Below are positions 13,077 to 24,000 of a stretch of 64,000 nucleotides of DNA, one piece after another. Location: assembly GCA_907163375.1 (NCBI GenBank), contig CAJQUW010010341.1:434001-498000 (forward strand). Reading direction: 5' to 3'. The position numbers and the translations under genes are program-made. The notes under the pieces were generated by a model. It was not told where the DNA came from. It ran no database searches and saw only the letters and a list, made by a program, of their open reading frames with translations. Origin of the DNA: Prostheceraeus crozeri. Lineage: Eukaryota; Platyhelminthes; Polycladida; Euryleptidae. Position 1 is the first letter of the stretch; every line of letters starts with the position of its first letter.

Positions 13077-13984
13077 TCAATTTTTTTTGCTTGTGTTTTC
13101 GTAGGCGTCTGGACAATCTTTGACGAAGTGTCTTATTGATTCGCAGCTCTTACATCTCACGGGTTTGTCATCTGGACCTGGTGGATTTACCTTTTTCGAA
13201 GGGAAATTGATTCGAGTTTGATTCTGGTTTCTGAATTCTGGTTTCGCTTTTCCATAATAAGGTTCACGCCAATGTTCATATCCATATCTCCCTCCTTGAC
13301 CACTGTATCTTGATCTTCCTCTTCCCGGTTGATTCCTGATATGAAGGTTGGTCATCATGGTTTCTTCTTCTGCTGTGAAGACCTCACTCTCAATTTTGAT
13401 ATTTTTCAGCTTGATATCATGATCCACTGCAACTGCCTGTTTTCCAAAGAATTTCTTGAGCGCATTTCCCATTTGTTTGAACATCGTTGCTACGTCTTTG
13501 TAGTCTACACCTGTGAGTACAATTTGTCTCTCTTGACTTTTCAAATTAGATCCTTCGAGTAACTTGAACGCCAACACCGACTCAGGTAACCCCATCTTGA
13601 AACGCTTCGTCTTATGATAAAGTTTCTCAAATTCGCACACATATATGTCCATTGTCATGTCGCTTGCTCGCTTGAATCGATCAAACTCCGCATATGCCTC
13701 ATAGGCTTCCGTCAATTCATCTTGTTTGAAAATTTGTCCATGAATTTGATGAGCTTATCGAGACCATTCTTGTCATTGAGGTCAGTGACCGCCAGTTCGC
13801 TGAACACCTTGTCCCGAATTGACTGATTCCCTTCTTCAGGCAAAGATAACGCTACCGCAAGCCCCTGATTTTCTGCCTCTACCTCAGTAAGCGCTTGCCA
13901 GACTTTGACTTCTTCAACCCACCGGTTGTAGGGTTTCTTCTCTGAGAAAGCTGGTGGGGTTTTATAGTTGTCCGCCATTCCCAA
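13077..13984 (-). pseudogene. copia gag part (fossil)
   Basis: Copia-type gag. The start near 13984 reads MADNYKTPPAFSEKKPYNRW and lies just inside the 5' LTR. It is followed by the UBN2-like region with YEAYAEFDRFKR and VCEFEKLYHK, and a C-terminal CCHC zinc knuckle (CKSCESIRHFVKDC). Fossil; broken. Confidence 0.8.
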
Positions 13985-13989
13985 CCACG

Positions 13990-14000
13990 CTCTGCTACCA
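13990..14000 (-). promoter_or_regulatory. Primer-binding site for initiator methionine tRNA
   Basis: On the + strand, CTCTGCTACCA directly abuts the 5' LTR. It equals the 3' end of eukaryotic initiator Met-tRNA including CCA, so the element's minus-sense RNA would pair with that tRNA, a common primer choice in copia and Ty1 elements. Confidence 0.7.
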
Positions 14001-14193
14001 TGTAAAACTGATAATTTGGCAAATCAATTGTAAGTATATTCAGGTAATAATAAAAACCCCACCAGACACACCTGGAACAGAAAGATACTCTTTAAGGAAA
14101 GCAACAAACACATGCCACAGCAACACGACACAAGACATCAAGAGTAGAAAGCAAGTGAGTATGCACGAATTACAGAAGCCAAGCACGATAACA
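14001..14193 (-). repeat. 5' LTR of the copia element
   Basis: 193-bp direct repeat of 8815-9007, bounded by TG...CA on the + strand. The target duplication GTTTG follows at 14194-14198. Confidence 0.85.
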
Positions 14194-14759
14194 GTTTGTA
14201 TTGCTGCATTAAATTATCTGATAATCGATTAAGTTGCTTCATAACGATCATTGGCACGAGATCAATTAAGTCAATCATTAGATGAGCAAAGTATGAACTT
14301 TTTTGCACATGAGAGGACGTAGGTATTAAAAATATCTACATAGAAAATTGAGAAATTTGTTTGAGGAGCCAGTGCGCCCAACTTAACGTAGCGTTTTCCC
14401 ACGCAGTCTTATGTATTCATTGTTTTCTGAATCGGTCCTTAGGTTCAATTACGATAGTAGGGCAATCACCCGACGGCTGCTGTACAAGTCTGCATAATGA
14501 ATAACCATAAATCCTTGCATGCTCATCTATCCGGAGGTAGCATTCGGTGAGTTATATGACATCATAATGACACGTTGTAAGCATCAGCTAAGCTAAATCA
14601 GCAGGCAAGAAATACGCAGTGTGCGAAGCTGACTGAGCTGTCTGAAACCTCATTCCAGGCATAGAGGAGTAGTATGGAGCAAGATAACATAGTAGCGTCT
14701 ACACTGTGCCGTAGTGATGACTAAAGTAGCGACTAAGTCATCGCTGTAGGAGCAAACAA

Positions 14760-15725
14760 GTATCAACTAATTTCCTCGCTCTGTTGCGGATCAAAGTGAA
14801 ATTTCACCCTCTCGAGTGTTAACTACTTTGCTTTCAGCACACTCATTGCCTACCATGCCCCAGCTAACCAAGGGACGTTCTTAAGCGACCCACTGCTCCA
14901 TTTAACGACCGCCAAATGTTCTTTGGAGATGAGCTTCCTTCAAGTCCTAGGGCGACTGAATGAAAATACTGAACGACGTGATTCCGAGTAAGAGCTTCGA
15001 GCGACCGAGCAGGCCAGTCTACAGCACAATTTCTTCTCCCGCGTGCGGAAGTACTGGGGACCGAGCCGCGTGGCCGAATTCGTACTCAATTTTACAGTTT
15101 TAGATGGATTAGAGGCGTCAATACAGTGTTGAATTGCATCTCTCCAGCTTTCCCAGACTTCGTCGATAGAGCCGACGAAAATTGAGACCCAGTTGAGGTC
15201 TTTTAGGTAGATCGCAGACGATTCCAGTCTGCGCGGTCATATTGTAGGAAGGTGCGGAGTCGAGGAGACAGTGGTAGCTACCCCACAAAATATCGGAAGA
15301 GCCAAATCTGGGAACGGCTTGGGTGGAAAATTGTAGATTGGTAGATCAGTGAAGTAGTGATCAATCACTGAGTGATTACTGGTGCTGACGATGAGGGTGC
15401 GTTCACGCACAATCAGATCTAGCTCAGCGTATACACAGAAAGCTAGTGCTGACCGGTCATCGTTGTCACTTTTGCCGTCACCCCACTCAATGAGATGGGT
15501 GGTGGTGTCGCCACAGATAATTATGCACTCATTTCGTAGAATCGATCTGATGCGGGAAACAGATTGATCTAAGGCGTCAAAGAAATGACCAGCATCCGAG
15601 TTTGAAGGGCGATGGACATAGCCAATGACACAAAAGCGTCTGTTCCTGAGGCAATTGACTCGAAGCCAAGTTGCCTCATTGTCACATGACATGGGGATGT
15701 CTAGCTGACGCGCGTGGATTGTCAA
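14760..15725 (-). pseudogene. LINE fragment: AP-type endonuclease and linker
   Basis: The minus-strand frame 15725-15237 encodes the C-terminal part of an apurinic-type endonuclease (EEP fold) as found at the start of LINE ORF2. It shows RFCVIGYVHRPSN, the IICGDTTTHLIEWGDGKSD block (equivalent of the GDFNAHH motif), RSALAFC, and SNHSVIDHYFTDL near the catalytic SDH region. A frame change near 15237 leads into the usual linker before the reverse transcriptase, with FVGSIDEVWESWRDAI and DASNPSKTVKL and later stops. Neither the endonuclease N-terminus nor a reverse transcriptase is seen nearby, so this is an isolated, inactive piece of a jockey/CR1-like LINE. Confidence 0.7.
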
Positions 15726-18008
15726 ATATCAGTTCGAATTTTATTATTATTTCACTTCATTGCAATAATGCATGCTTGTGAACCTTCCATTTTCAACTGG
15801 GAATTGAAATACAAGTTTGATTATCATTCCTAAAAAATTAGATGCTTAACTTAAAATAATCGAAATAGAGAAGTATAGAGGGCCCATTTATAGCAGATTG
15901 ATAGTACATTTTGCATCTGAAGGTGCTGTTGAACGAAGAAAGCTGATTTCATTATATCAGTCATAATATTTGAGGTTATCTTGAGCACTCTTGAATACTA
16001 TGTGTTCATCTGGACATAAAGAATGAATAAGAAGATGTATGCAAAAGTTTGGTATTCTGACCAATCCCTTTCTGTGGATCATTCAAAGTTCCAGAGTTAC
16101 CGAGACAATGCTAATTCTTTCAAGGTATAAAGAATCCGTTTTTGATGCTGCATTTTGATTCATCAGATTTGCTTGCCTCTCAGTGTATTTTAAGATAACA
16201 TCTTATGCAGTAGATAACTAGGTCTACTTCGGAAGTCATTTTTCAACTATTTGAATATCTAAATTTTAGTTTTCCAATAAACAATCGTGATGCTCTGACG
16301 TCATTAAGAACAAACATTGAACACAATTGTTATCTAAATACAATGAATTTCAATGTCTATACAAAAATAACCATTGATCACACAAAAAGACACTCAGAAA
16401 ATCTCACGCTGCTACGTCATTTGCTATGCTAGTTGCGTATGTTGCGGAAAGTACGAGTATCACCATTTCATATCCATTTCAAAATTGAAATTGTGATTCT
16501 TATCACTATGTCTTAAAGCTATGGTATGCCAACAAATAGCGTAAGTTGTACGGTGATGAAAATGCAATTCAACTCTCAGAAATTTGCATCTAAAATAATG
16601 TACTCGAAATTTTCATTTTCTCCAATTTGCCTTAGCTACGGTATAAAAGTGCATATGAAAAGTCATTTGAGTACAGGTGGGAACGTTGGCGTGTTCTCAT
16701 TTAGGACCTCCATGTCTATTATCATTGCACCTTAACTCAAGTTTGTGTTGCGCGGCACTGCTCTGACAAAGACTTCAAATCTTTCGTCAGTTACGAATGG
16801 AATTGCCAAATAAAGAATTGAATGGAAGCAAAATCCTTTCCTACAATAATTGTCTGATTTCTGCCCTTGCTATTGATGATTGCTAAGTTGGAATCAGATC
16901 GTCACTTAGAATAATTTTCCCTGTAATCGGATTGCGCATGATTTTGATTTCGCTGATAGGCTTGTGATTACTATCACCAAGATGCTTTAGAATTGACTTA
17001 GTGAATACCTGGTACAGACTAGTCTGCAGAATGCTTCATATTTCATATGAATGGCTTCGCGTTCATATTTTTGTCGCGAAGTCCATAGCGTGATGAAATG
17101 CAGAATGCTCGTGCAACACTGAATGCTCTTTCACTTTCTACACTGGTGAATTTCACAGCCATTGTACGACATGTTCTAGTATATTGCAATATTGCGACTG
17201 TTTCTTTATTGAGTTTTCCAGCTCATCGGAGAGATACTTTACACTTTCCATTCTGCTCATTAAATGTTGAATCTTATCTATCGAGGCATGGCACAAGCAT
17301 CTGTCTTCTGGATAAGCTAACTTGATGGACAGACCGCTTGTATATCTAAGAGTCCCTATATATTTTTCGCAGGGTTATGCCTAGTAGCATTAACTCCCGG
17401 AAGACCTGTATCAGAATTTTTAATGAGATTTTGCCAGATCGCGCATCAGTACAAGGTATTGCTGAATTTACGTATCACAGATCAGCTACCTATGTTGATA
17501 TAGAGAGTTTACCTACACTGGGAATTGAATTGCCAGTATGACTGAGCTTTATAAAAAAAAGGAAATACTGGAAGGTTAACGAATGAAGGCATATCTCAAA
17601 TTTTCGGTGTGCCGGCATTTCATCTAAAAGATTTCGGAATTAAGTCTCGAAATTTTTCACCGGCGTTCCGGGACTGACATCTCTTGTTTGATGCTACCCT
17701 TACTCCCCTTCCCTCAAACTTTGTTTTATAAAGGAGGAATTCTTAAACTAACTTATGAATCTACTAAGTGCGCCACTATTCACGATGCCTGTTGAAGGCA
17801 CGAAGAGGGTGTGATGGTAATGCCGTCAATATTCGATTTAAGAGCACTGGTTGATTTTGATTCGGCGTCGGAAGCTTGTTTCCCATCAATTGGAGACGAT
17901 TATAGAACTGTCGATTATCTCTGCCGTCATCATACAAATATGTTAGGTCAATTTATTTCATATTTAGAAATACCGATGCTTACATTATACATGATGTTTG
18001 TTTTACAG
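15726..18008. other. Unassigned stretch upstream of the first visible NFS1 exon
   Basis: No coding exon or element recognised. It probably belongs to the first NFS1 intron, because the visible exon at 18009 starts inside a codon after a good acceptor (TTTTACAG). Confidence 0.4.
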
Positions 18009-18076
18009 CTATTGAAAAGAAAACTGGAGAGAAGCTGCGTCCTTTGTACCTGGATGCAATGTCAACAACACCTTTG
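18009..18076 (+). CDS. NFS1: NFS1 exon: start of the conserved aminotransferase fold
   Basis: Encodes [20 protein letters not shown], matching the RPLYMDVQATTPL region of animal NFS1. It begins with two bases of a split codon after TTTTACAG and ends in phase 0 before GTAATT. The start codon and mitochondrial presequence must be on an upstream exon ending with one spare base. Confidence 0.9.
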
Positions 18077-21000
18077 GTAATTATATTTGATCATTGTGTT
18101 CATTAGTTTCAGGCGATATTTGATGAATGGCGATCAATTCCGATAGATAACTCATCTGAATCTGAAACTATCAAGCAATTCTTTACTGGTCATTCTCACT
18201 TAGACAAGCCATTTACGATTTCCTACAGCATTTAATGTACGTGTATATTGAAACTTATTTTGCATTGTGTTTAGGAAGTGTCTGCGATTTATCTTTTTTC
18301 CAGCAGTGTTGCGCTATTAGAGGATAAAAAAATATGTTCGTTTAATAGCAATTCACAAATTTTATTTATTTAAGTTTCTGGTTAGAGGGTCGCCAAATTG
18401 CCGATGAACAAAATTTTTTTGTTATCCACAGCCGGAGCTTTTTTGCCGTAACGTAGTTTAAATTGTGCTCTCTTTCTTTGATCGTGTCTGCTGATTCAAC
18501 TAACAAGATTGAAATTGGCAGACTCGCAGTTTAAAGAGATAAGATGTACAACGTACATTGTACATTCTGTGAGTTTCATTCTCAACATCGTTTCCTCCAG
18601 AGCTCATATCGGCACCCGGTCGATTCGATTTTTTACATTATTCAAATTCTGTTTGATGATGCTTTCATTACTAAACATTTCTTATGATGGGTTTGAGTTG
18701 ACGCACCCTCAAATCCGTGGTCCAACCGACAAAAAACGAGGAGGAAGTAAGTAAGTAAGTTTTGATGAGACTCAGAATGATTAAATGTGGTGCATGAATT
18801 CATTTTAATTATGATTCGTACTTCTTTGAGATAACCTGTCAATATTTAATACAGAAAGTGTGATGTGTCTTCCTGCTCACAACAATGGCAATGCACTGGA
18901 ATGTTTTATTCCAATTATGTTTCTCTCACCTTTCCATGCATACGTTAATTCAACAGATGTTTTAGCGATTGCTCTAGCCTTTAAACCATTGAAAGTGTGA
19001 ATGCACACCATGGTAATCATAATGCTTCATTGCAATAGGATTCCGTAACACGAAGTGCTCGCGTTCACTTTTCCGAAATATTTCGATAGAAGAAGGGAAC
19101 ACCGCGTACCTAACGCATTGATTTCAACGCAAGCAAGGTATTTTGTAAATGTAAATCTATGTATCACATCATGATCATCTGTTATACCGTTGACATCGAA
19201 TAATTGAAAATTCAAGTGTTATGCAAATCTGCTGAAAAAACGTTTCTGCAGTGGCATATGTAGGTAGTTATTTGCGTATATTTCCCTCAATAGAATTCTC
19301 ACTTTTGGATTCACATTGGAGTATGTGGAAGTCGTCCCTCTTCTTTATAATCACATTAGAGTTGCATTCCAAGCCCAAATCAGTCCTATTAATTTTTTTT
19401 TTGTACTCTTGCGGAACTTCTCAGTACAGTCAACAGTTTGGCATCGATCAAAAACGAGTGAATTATCAAAGCAAGGAATCATCAAGGAGATTTATAGTGA
19501 AAATTCAGTAAAATCTCTAGAAATCTGTCAAAATTGGCAATTCTGATGCTTTGAATTGCTATTCATAGAATGAATAAACTGTCTCTTGTACGTGGCAGCA
19601 TGCCATCTGCATTGAGCAGTTGTGGGGTAACTTTCCTTACCGTAGCGAAAGGGTCAAGCGCTTTCAATCTATTCGAATTTCAAAAATTGATAAACAAATA
19701 TTTGTGCATACCATTCCTAGCTGCTCCGCATTTTATGTACGTCTTCCTTAACAATTTTCTCTATGTATGTAGCAGCTTTCAAATTTTTTGTAACAATGCA
19801 TCGGTAAATGCGAAACTCTAGTTTTGCAATTCTGTTGTTAAAAATTTTCATCTGCATGAAATCTCAGTTTATGTAGACTTCATCTCCAATTCCTCTATAG
19901 CTAATCATACTTTTTGTTGTTGTTTGTAGGATCCAAGAGTTTTGGATGCCATGATGCCTTTTTGTATCAATGCTTATGGCAATCCCCACTCAAAAACTCA
20001 CGCGTATGGATGGGAATCCGAAGCGGCTGTTGAAGAAGCTAGAAAAGTATGCTATGGCACAATGTTGCTACTTTTATAATTTGCATCAATTTCATCTATG
20101 AGCATACAACAAATGACTTTCACGTAACTTCTATGGTGCGACGCTCATGAGTTTAATCTCTGAATTGCGATATTTTATCCGCTAACATTTAATTACATCC
20201 TATCATCTTTACTACGCATTGTGTAAGACTGCACAGAATTATAGCACTTCCAAAAATTTGAAACGTGGATAGGAAACGTACATACTACAACGTATTGCGA
20301 AACAGTTGTATTATGTTTTCGGTTTTGTTTAAACAACGTTGCCAGATTGCATGAAATAACGGGATCTGACTGTTATCAACCATTTTGAGGGAACCCGTTG
20401 AAAACGATGAGTTTTTCAAGATAAGCTCTTTATCGAGTACTTTCGGTCACTGCACGCCACCATCGTCAGGACATGAGTGAGACAGCAAAACCAATGCGTT
20501 AACGCTGTGAGCGAACATCAAAGAGTCAATGCACCAACTTAGGGAATGCCGATACCTAACAAATTATAAACATTGATATGGCTCTACTGACAAAATACAA
20601 AAGTAGAAGGTAAGAAACGAAAATTACCCGAAAAGACAGAAGTGAAATTAAAAGAAAAAATGACATTAAAACTTCCAAGCATCACTTAGAGAGTGCTTCA
20701 CTTTATTGCAGGAACCAAGCTTATGAGTCCAGAAGGATTCTTTCACTATCCGCTTGTTCCATACTGGCTCTCTGTCGATGATGGTCATACTATCCAAAGA
20801 GATGGGATGTTGTGTCGACATTGAATGATGCTCTACCTCAGAACGCAGCACGTCCATTTCGCGGATTGACCGCAAATGCTCCTTTTTCCGCTACTCAATT
20901 GGTCGCTGAGTTTCGCCCACGTATCTCCATCCGTAGCTTTCCTCATCGCAACTGATCTGGTAGACGGAGCCCAAGACCTTAGCAGGCTCAGGTCTCTTGT

Positions 21001-24000
21001 TCACTAGTTGGGATCGCAAAGTGGAAACAGGTCTCATCGCCACATCTACATTGATGTCACTGAGTATTGACGCCAATTTTTCGGAGACACCCTTCACATA
21101 CGGCAGTGTAGCTCTCGATACTCCTTTAATTGAAGATGAGTCGGAACTCTTGCCGGAGCCCAAGTGCCACCAGCGTTCAATCTCCTTTTTAGAATAGCCG
21201 TTCATTTTAAGAGCACCAATGACATGTTGTTTTTCAGCTTCTAAGTTTTCACTGAAGCACTTTTTTGAGCACGATCCGAGAGACAGCGCACAACTCCCTT
21301 GAAAACACTCCTTGAATGAGCAGGATCACGACGGAAATATCTGTCCGTATGAGTGTCCTTACGATGAACAGAAAAAGAAAAACCATCCTCACCACGCAGA
21401 ATAGACACGTCCAGAAAAGATAGACGACGATCCGACTCCAACTCTCTAGAGAACTTTATGGAAAGGCGAAAGTCATTGAGCACACACATGAAAGAATCAA
21501 ACTCCTGGTCTGAGTGAGGCCAGCACAAGATGATATCATCCACGTAACGCAACCATAATCTAGGTAGGGGAATTCCACAAGATCCGGCGTAATCCAGCAC
21601 CGATTCCTCAAAATGAGTCATAAAAATGTTCGCGGCAATTGGACCCAAACTGCTGCCCATAGAGACACCATCCGTCTGGATGTATATGTCACAACCATAC
21701 CTGAAGTAACTTGACTTGAGAACCAACCTTGATAGTGAAATTATCTCCTCAATTGTCCAATTGGTTCGAGAAACAATCACCATCACGACTGAGGAGAGAC
21801 TCAAAGACCATAATCGTCTCCTCCACCGGCACATTGGTAAACAGGGAGTCCACATCCAACGACAAAAGAACACCATCGGACGGATGAAGTGACCTCAGCT
21901 TATAGATCAGGTCTTCGGAGTTCAGAACAAAAGAAGGGGCAAAGTTGACGTAAGGTTTCATAACAGACTCTAGCTTCTTGGAGATCTCGGAATAAAGACT
22001 GCCAACTATGGATATAATAGGTCTAAGACGTTCCCATACTTGAGAAAGCAACGACATAAGTATTGTGCATGTAGATTTAATGAGCTATTCCGTCTTCAGA
22101 TTTTTTTGTGATATAACTGAGAATTTTAATCCTTTTTCTAGTTACTGGATGAGGAAAAGTCGAGTTGTTTTGTCTTTTCTAAATTATATCACAGTTATTT
22201 TACAACTTTTCATGTACGTACTTCAATAATTTCAAAATCGGTTTCAGATGATTTCAAGTCAGCTTCAGATAACTCCGTATGTGAATGTCAGAATAGAAAT
22301 CTGAAATTCATTCTTAAGTGCTGTAATGGCGGAAAAACCGGCCGTCGGCCGTGCACCTTGGAAAAATAAATAATTATTAGAAGGCCGATATTTTTAAAAT
22401 CCAATTGTCAAATAAATATTGTTCCCTGTGTTTCAACAACCAAAAATTTACGAACTACACTATGATAAAATACTAGATGCATCACAATCGGCACGAAACT
22501 TGTCTAGTACTGTAATGCACTAACAGTTATTTATTCACTTTTATTGGGGCGTCAGTCCGCATGCTATCCCTATTGCCTCTCGGTAGTTGCCTCGTTCTTC
22601 CGCGTCTTCGTCTTCGGCGGTCGAGGTCTCCATGGAATCAATACTATACCTTCCCCAGTTAGCAAAATGTTTACTCAACGGCATCCGTAGTAGGAGCTAT
22701 TTAAAAAATGCGCTAGGCACCCGAGGGACGTGTCCTGATGACTAATTGAACTTGAGTTGTGATGTTCAATGAAATTGACACGCCTCACATTGAAATTCGC
22801 GCTCAATTGCAGCTCCCTAGTCTAAAGAAAAGCTGCAGGTTATTCACAGGGTACTTATAGTAGTTGTTGTTAATCTAAATACAGTAACATAAAAGATGAG
22901 TGAAGAAAAAATTGGCCAATATTTTAGGCCTTCATGCACTATCCTTCAGAAATAATTATTTTAGAAACCGGCCGGTCGCCTCGGAAAAATAAATAATTGA
23001 CCAGGTTTTCCCCAGGACAGTAATTGACTTGGAAGGATCTGAAATCGATTTGGAGATCAAAGATATGCCTGGAAGGTTTCTGAGTGCTTAGTGTTCATCA
23101 TCATATACGTTCTACGTCTGTTATTCCGCCGTTGGCTGGGTTCTGAGTGCTTAGTATTGTGTAGTGAAATTGATCGCTGTGTAATATATATCAGTTTATT
23201 TCACTTCTATTGCAAGAAACTCACTTCTCCCTGTTTAAGTCTTAAATTAACCTGAGACTGTATATTTCTGAATACTTTGCTACAGTTCGCGTTGCGACTA
23301 CGGGCGCGTATGTCAGAAACATCTGATTTAGTCAGTTTCAACTATTACTTTGCAGCATGTCGCCAATTTGATCGGTGCGGATCCAAAAGAAATTATTTTC
23401 ACAAGTGGAGCAACAGAAAGCAATAATATTGCAATTAAAGGAGTGGGACGATTTTATGCCTCAAAGAAGCGTCATATCATAACAACTCAAACGGCAAGTG
23501 TTAATTGCACATCATGCACCCTATTGGTATGATCTTACGCGTAAAGCTAGGCTGTGTAGGCTTATGCGTCCGAATCATGCTGCATCCGTCTCCGCCTTTG
23601 GAGATAAAATGAAAGTCTTCTATTCTGAAGAGTACTCTGTTTTCCATTCGAATTCTATTCCTTTCTGTGTATACTAGTAGTCTACATAATTTGGTAATTT
23701 ACAATATAGCGCATAACTATGTATAATGTAACATACAATATGTAGATATGCAGAATATATACTATTTTTTCCTTGTTACTTTAACTAACGGTTCAAGACT
23801 CAAACTCTCATTCCAACTGAATTTCATTATGACTATACAAATAATGGTATAAATCTCGTCAAAAGTTCAGGTACATACTTTTTTGTATGCTTTTTGTCGT
23901 GGGGACATTCATTTTGTATTTTGAGTTGACATTATCACCATAGATGATATTTTAATATTCAAAAATCCAATTTTGTTAGATCACATTATAACTGTTCATT

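Larger units (their letters stand above)
8815..14193 (-). mobile_element. Ty1/copia LTR retrotransposon, broken fossil copy
   Basis: This is an LTR element of the Ty1/copia family in minus orientation. It has two 193-bp LTRs (8815-9007 and 14001-14193), 5-bp target duplications (GTTTG), a primer-binding site next to the 5' LTR, and coding parts in copia order: gag with a zinc knuckle, protease, integrase, then reverse transcriptase and RNase H. One block of the integrase region reads on the opposite strand from the rest. The copy is broken, in roughly half a dozen places. The two LTRs differ at about 12 of 191 aligned sites by eye plus two small indels (about 94% identity), so the insertion is old but not ancient. 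Confidence 0.9.

Noticed and set aside
17811-18080. Open frame covering the first visible NFS1 exon, as a possible N-terminus
   Set aside because: It reads the exon in a different frame from the NFS1 protein, and a clear acceptor (TTTTACAG) precedes the exon.
18745-18760. AAGTAAGTAAGT run as a splice-donor cluster
   Set aside because: Simple tetranucleotide repeat with no coding exon on its left side.
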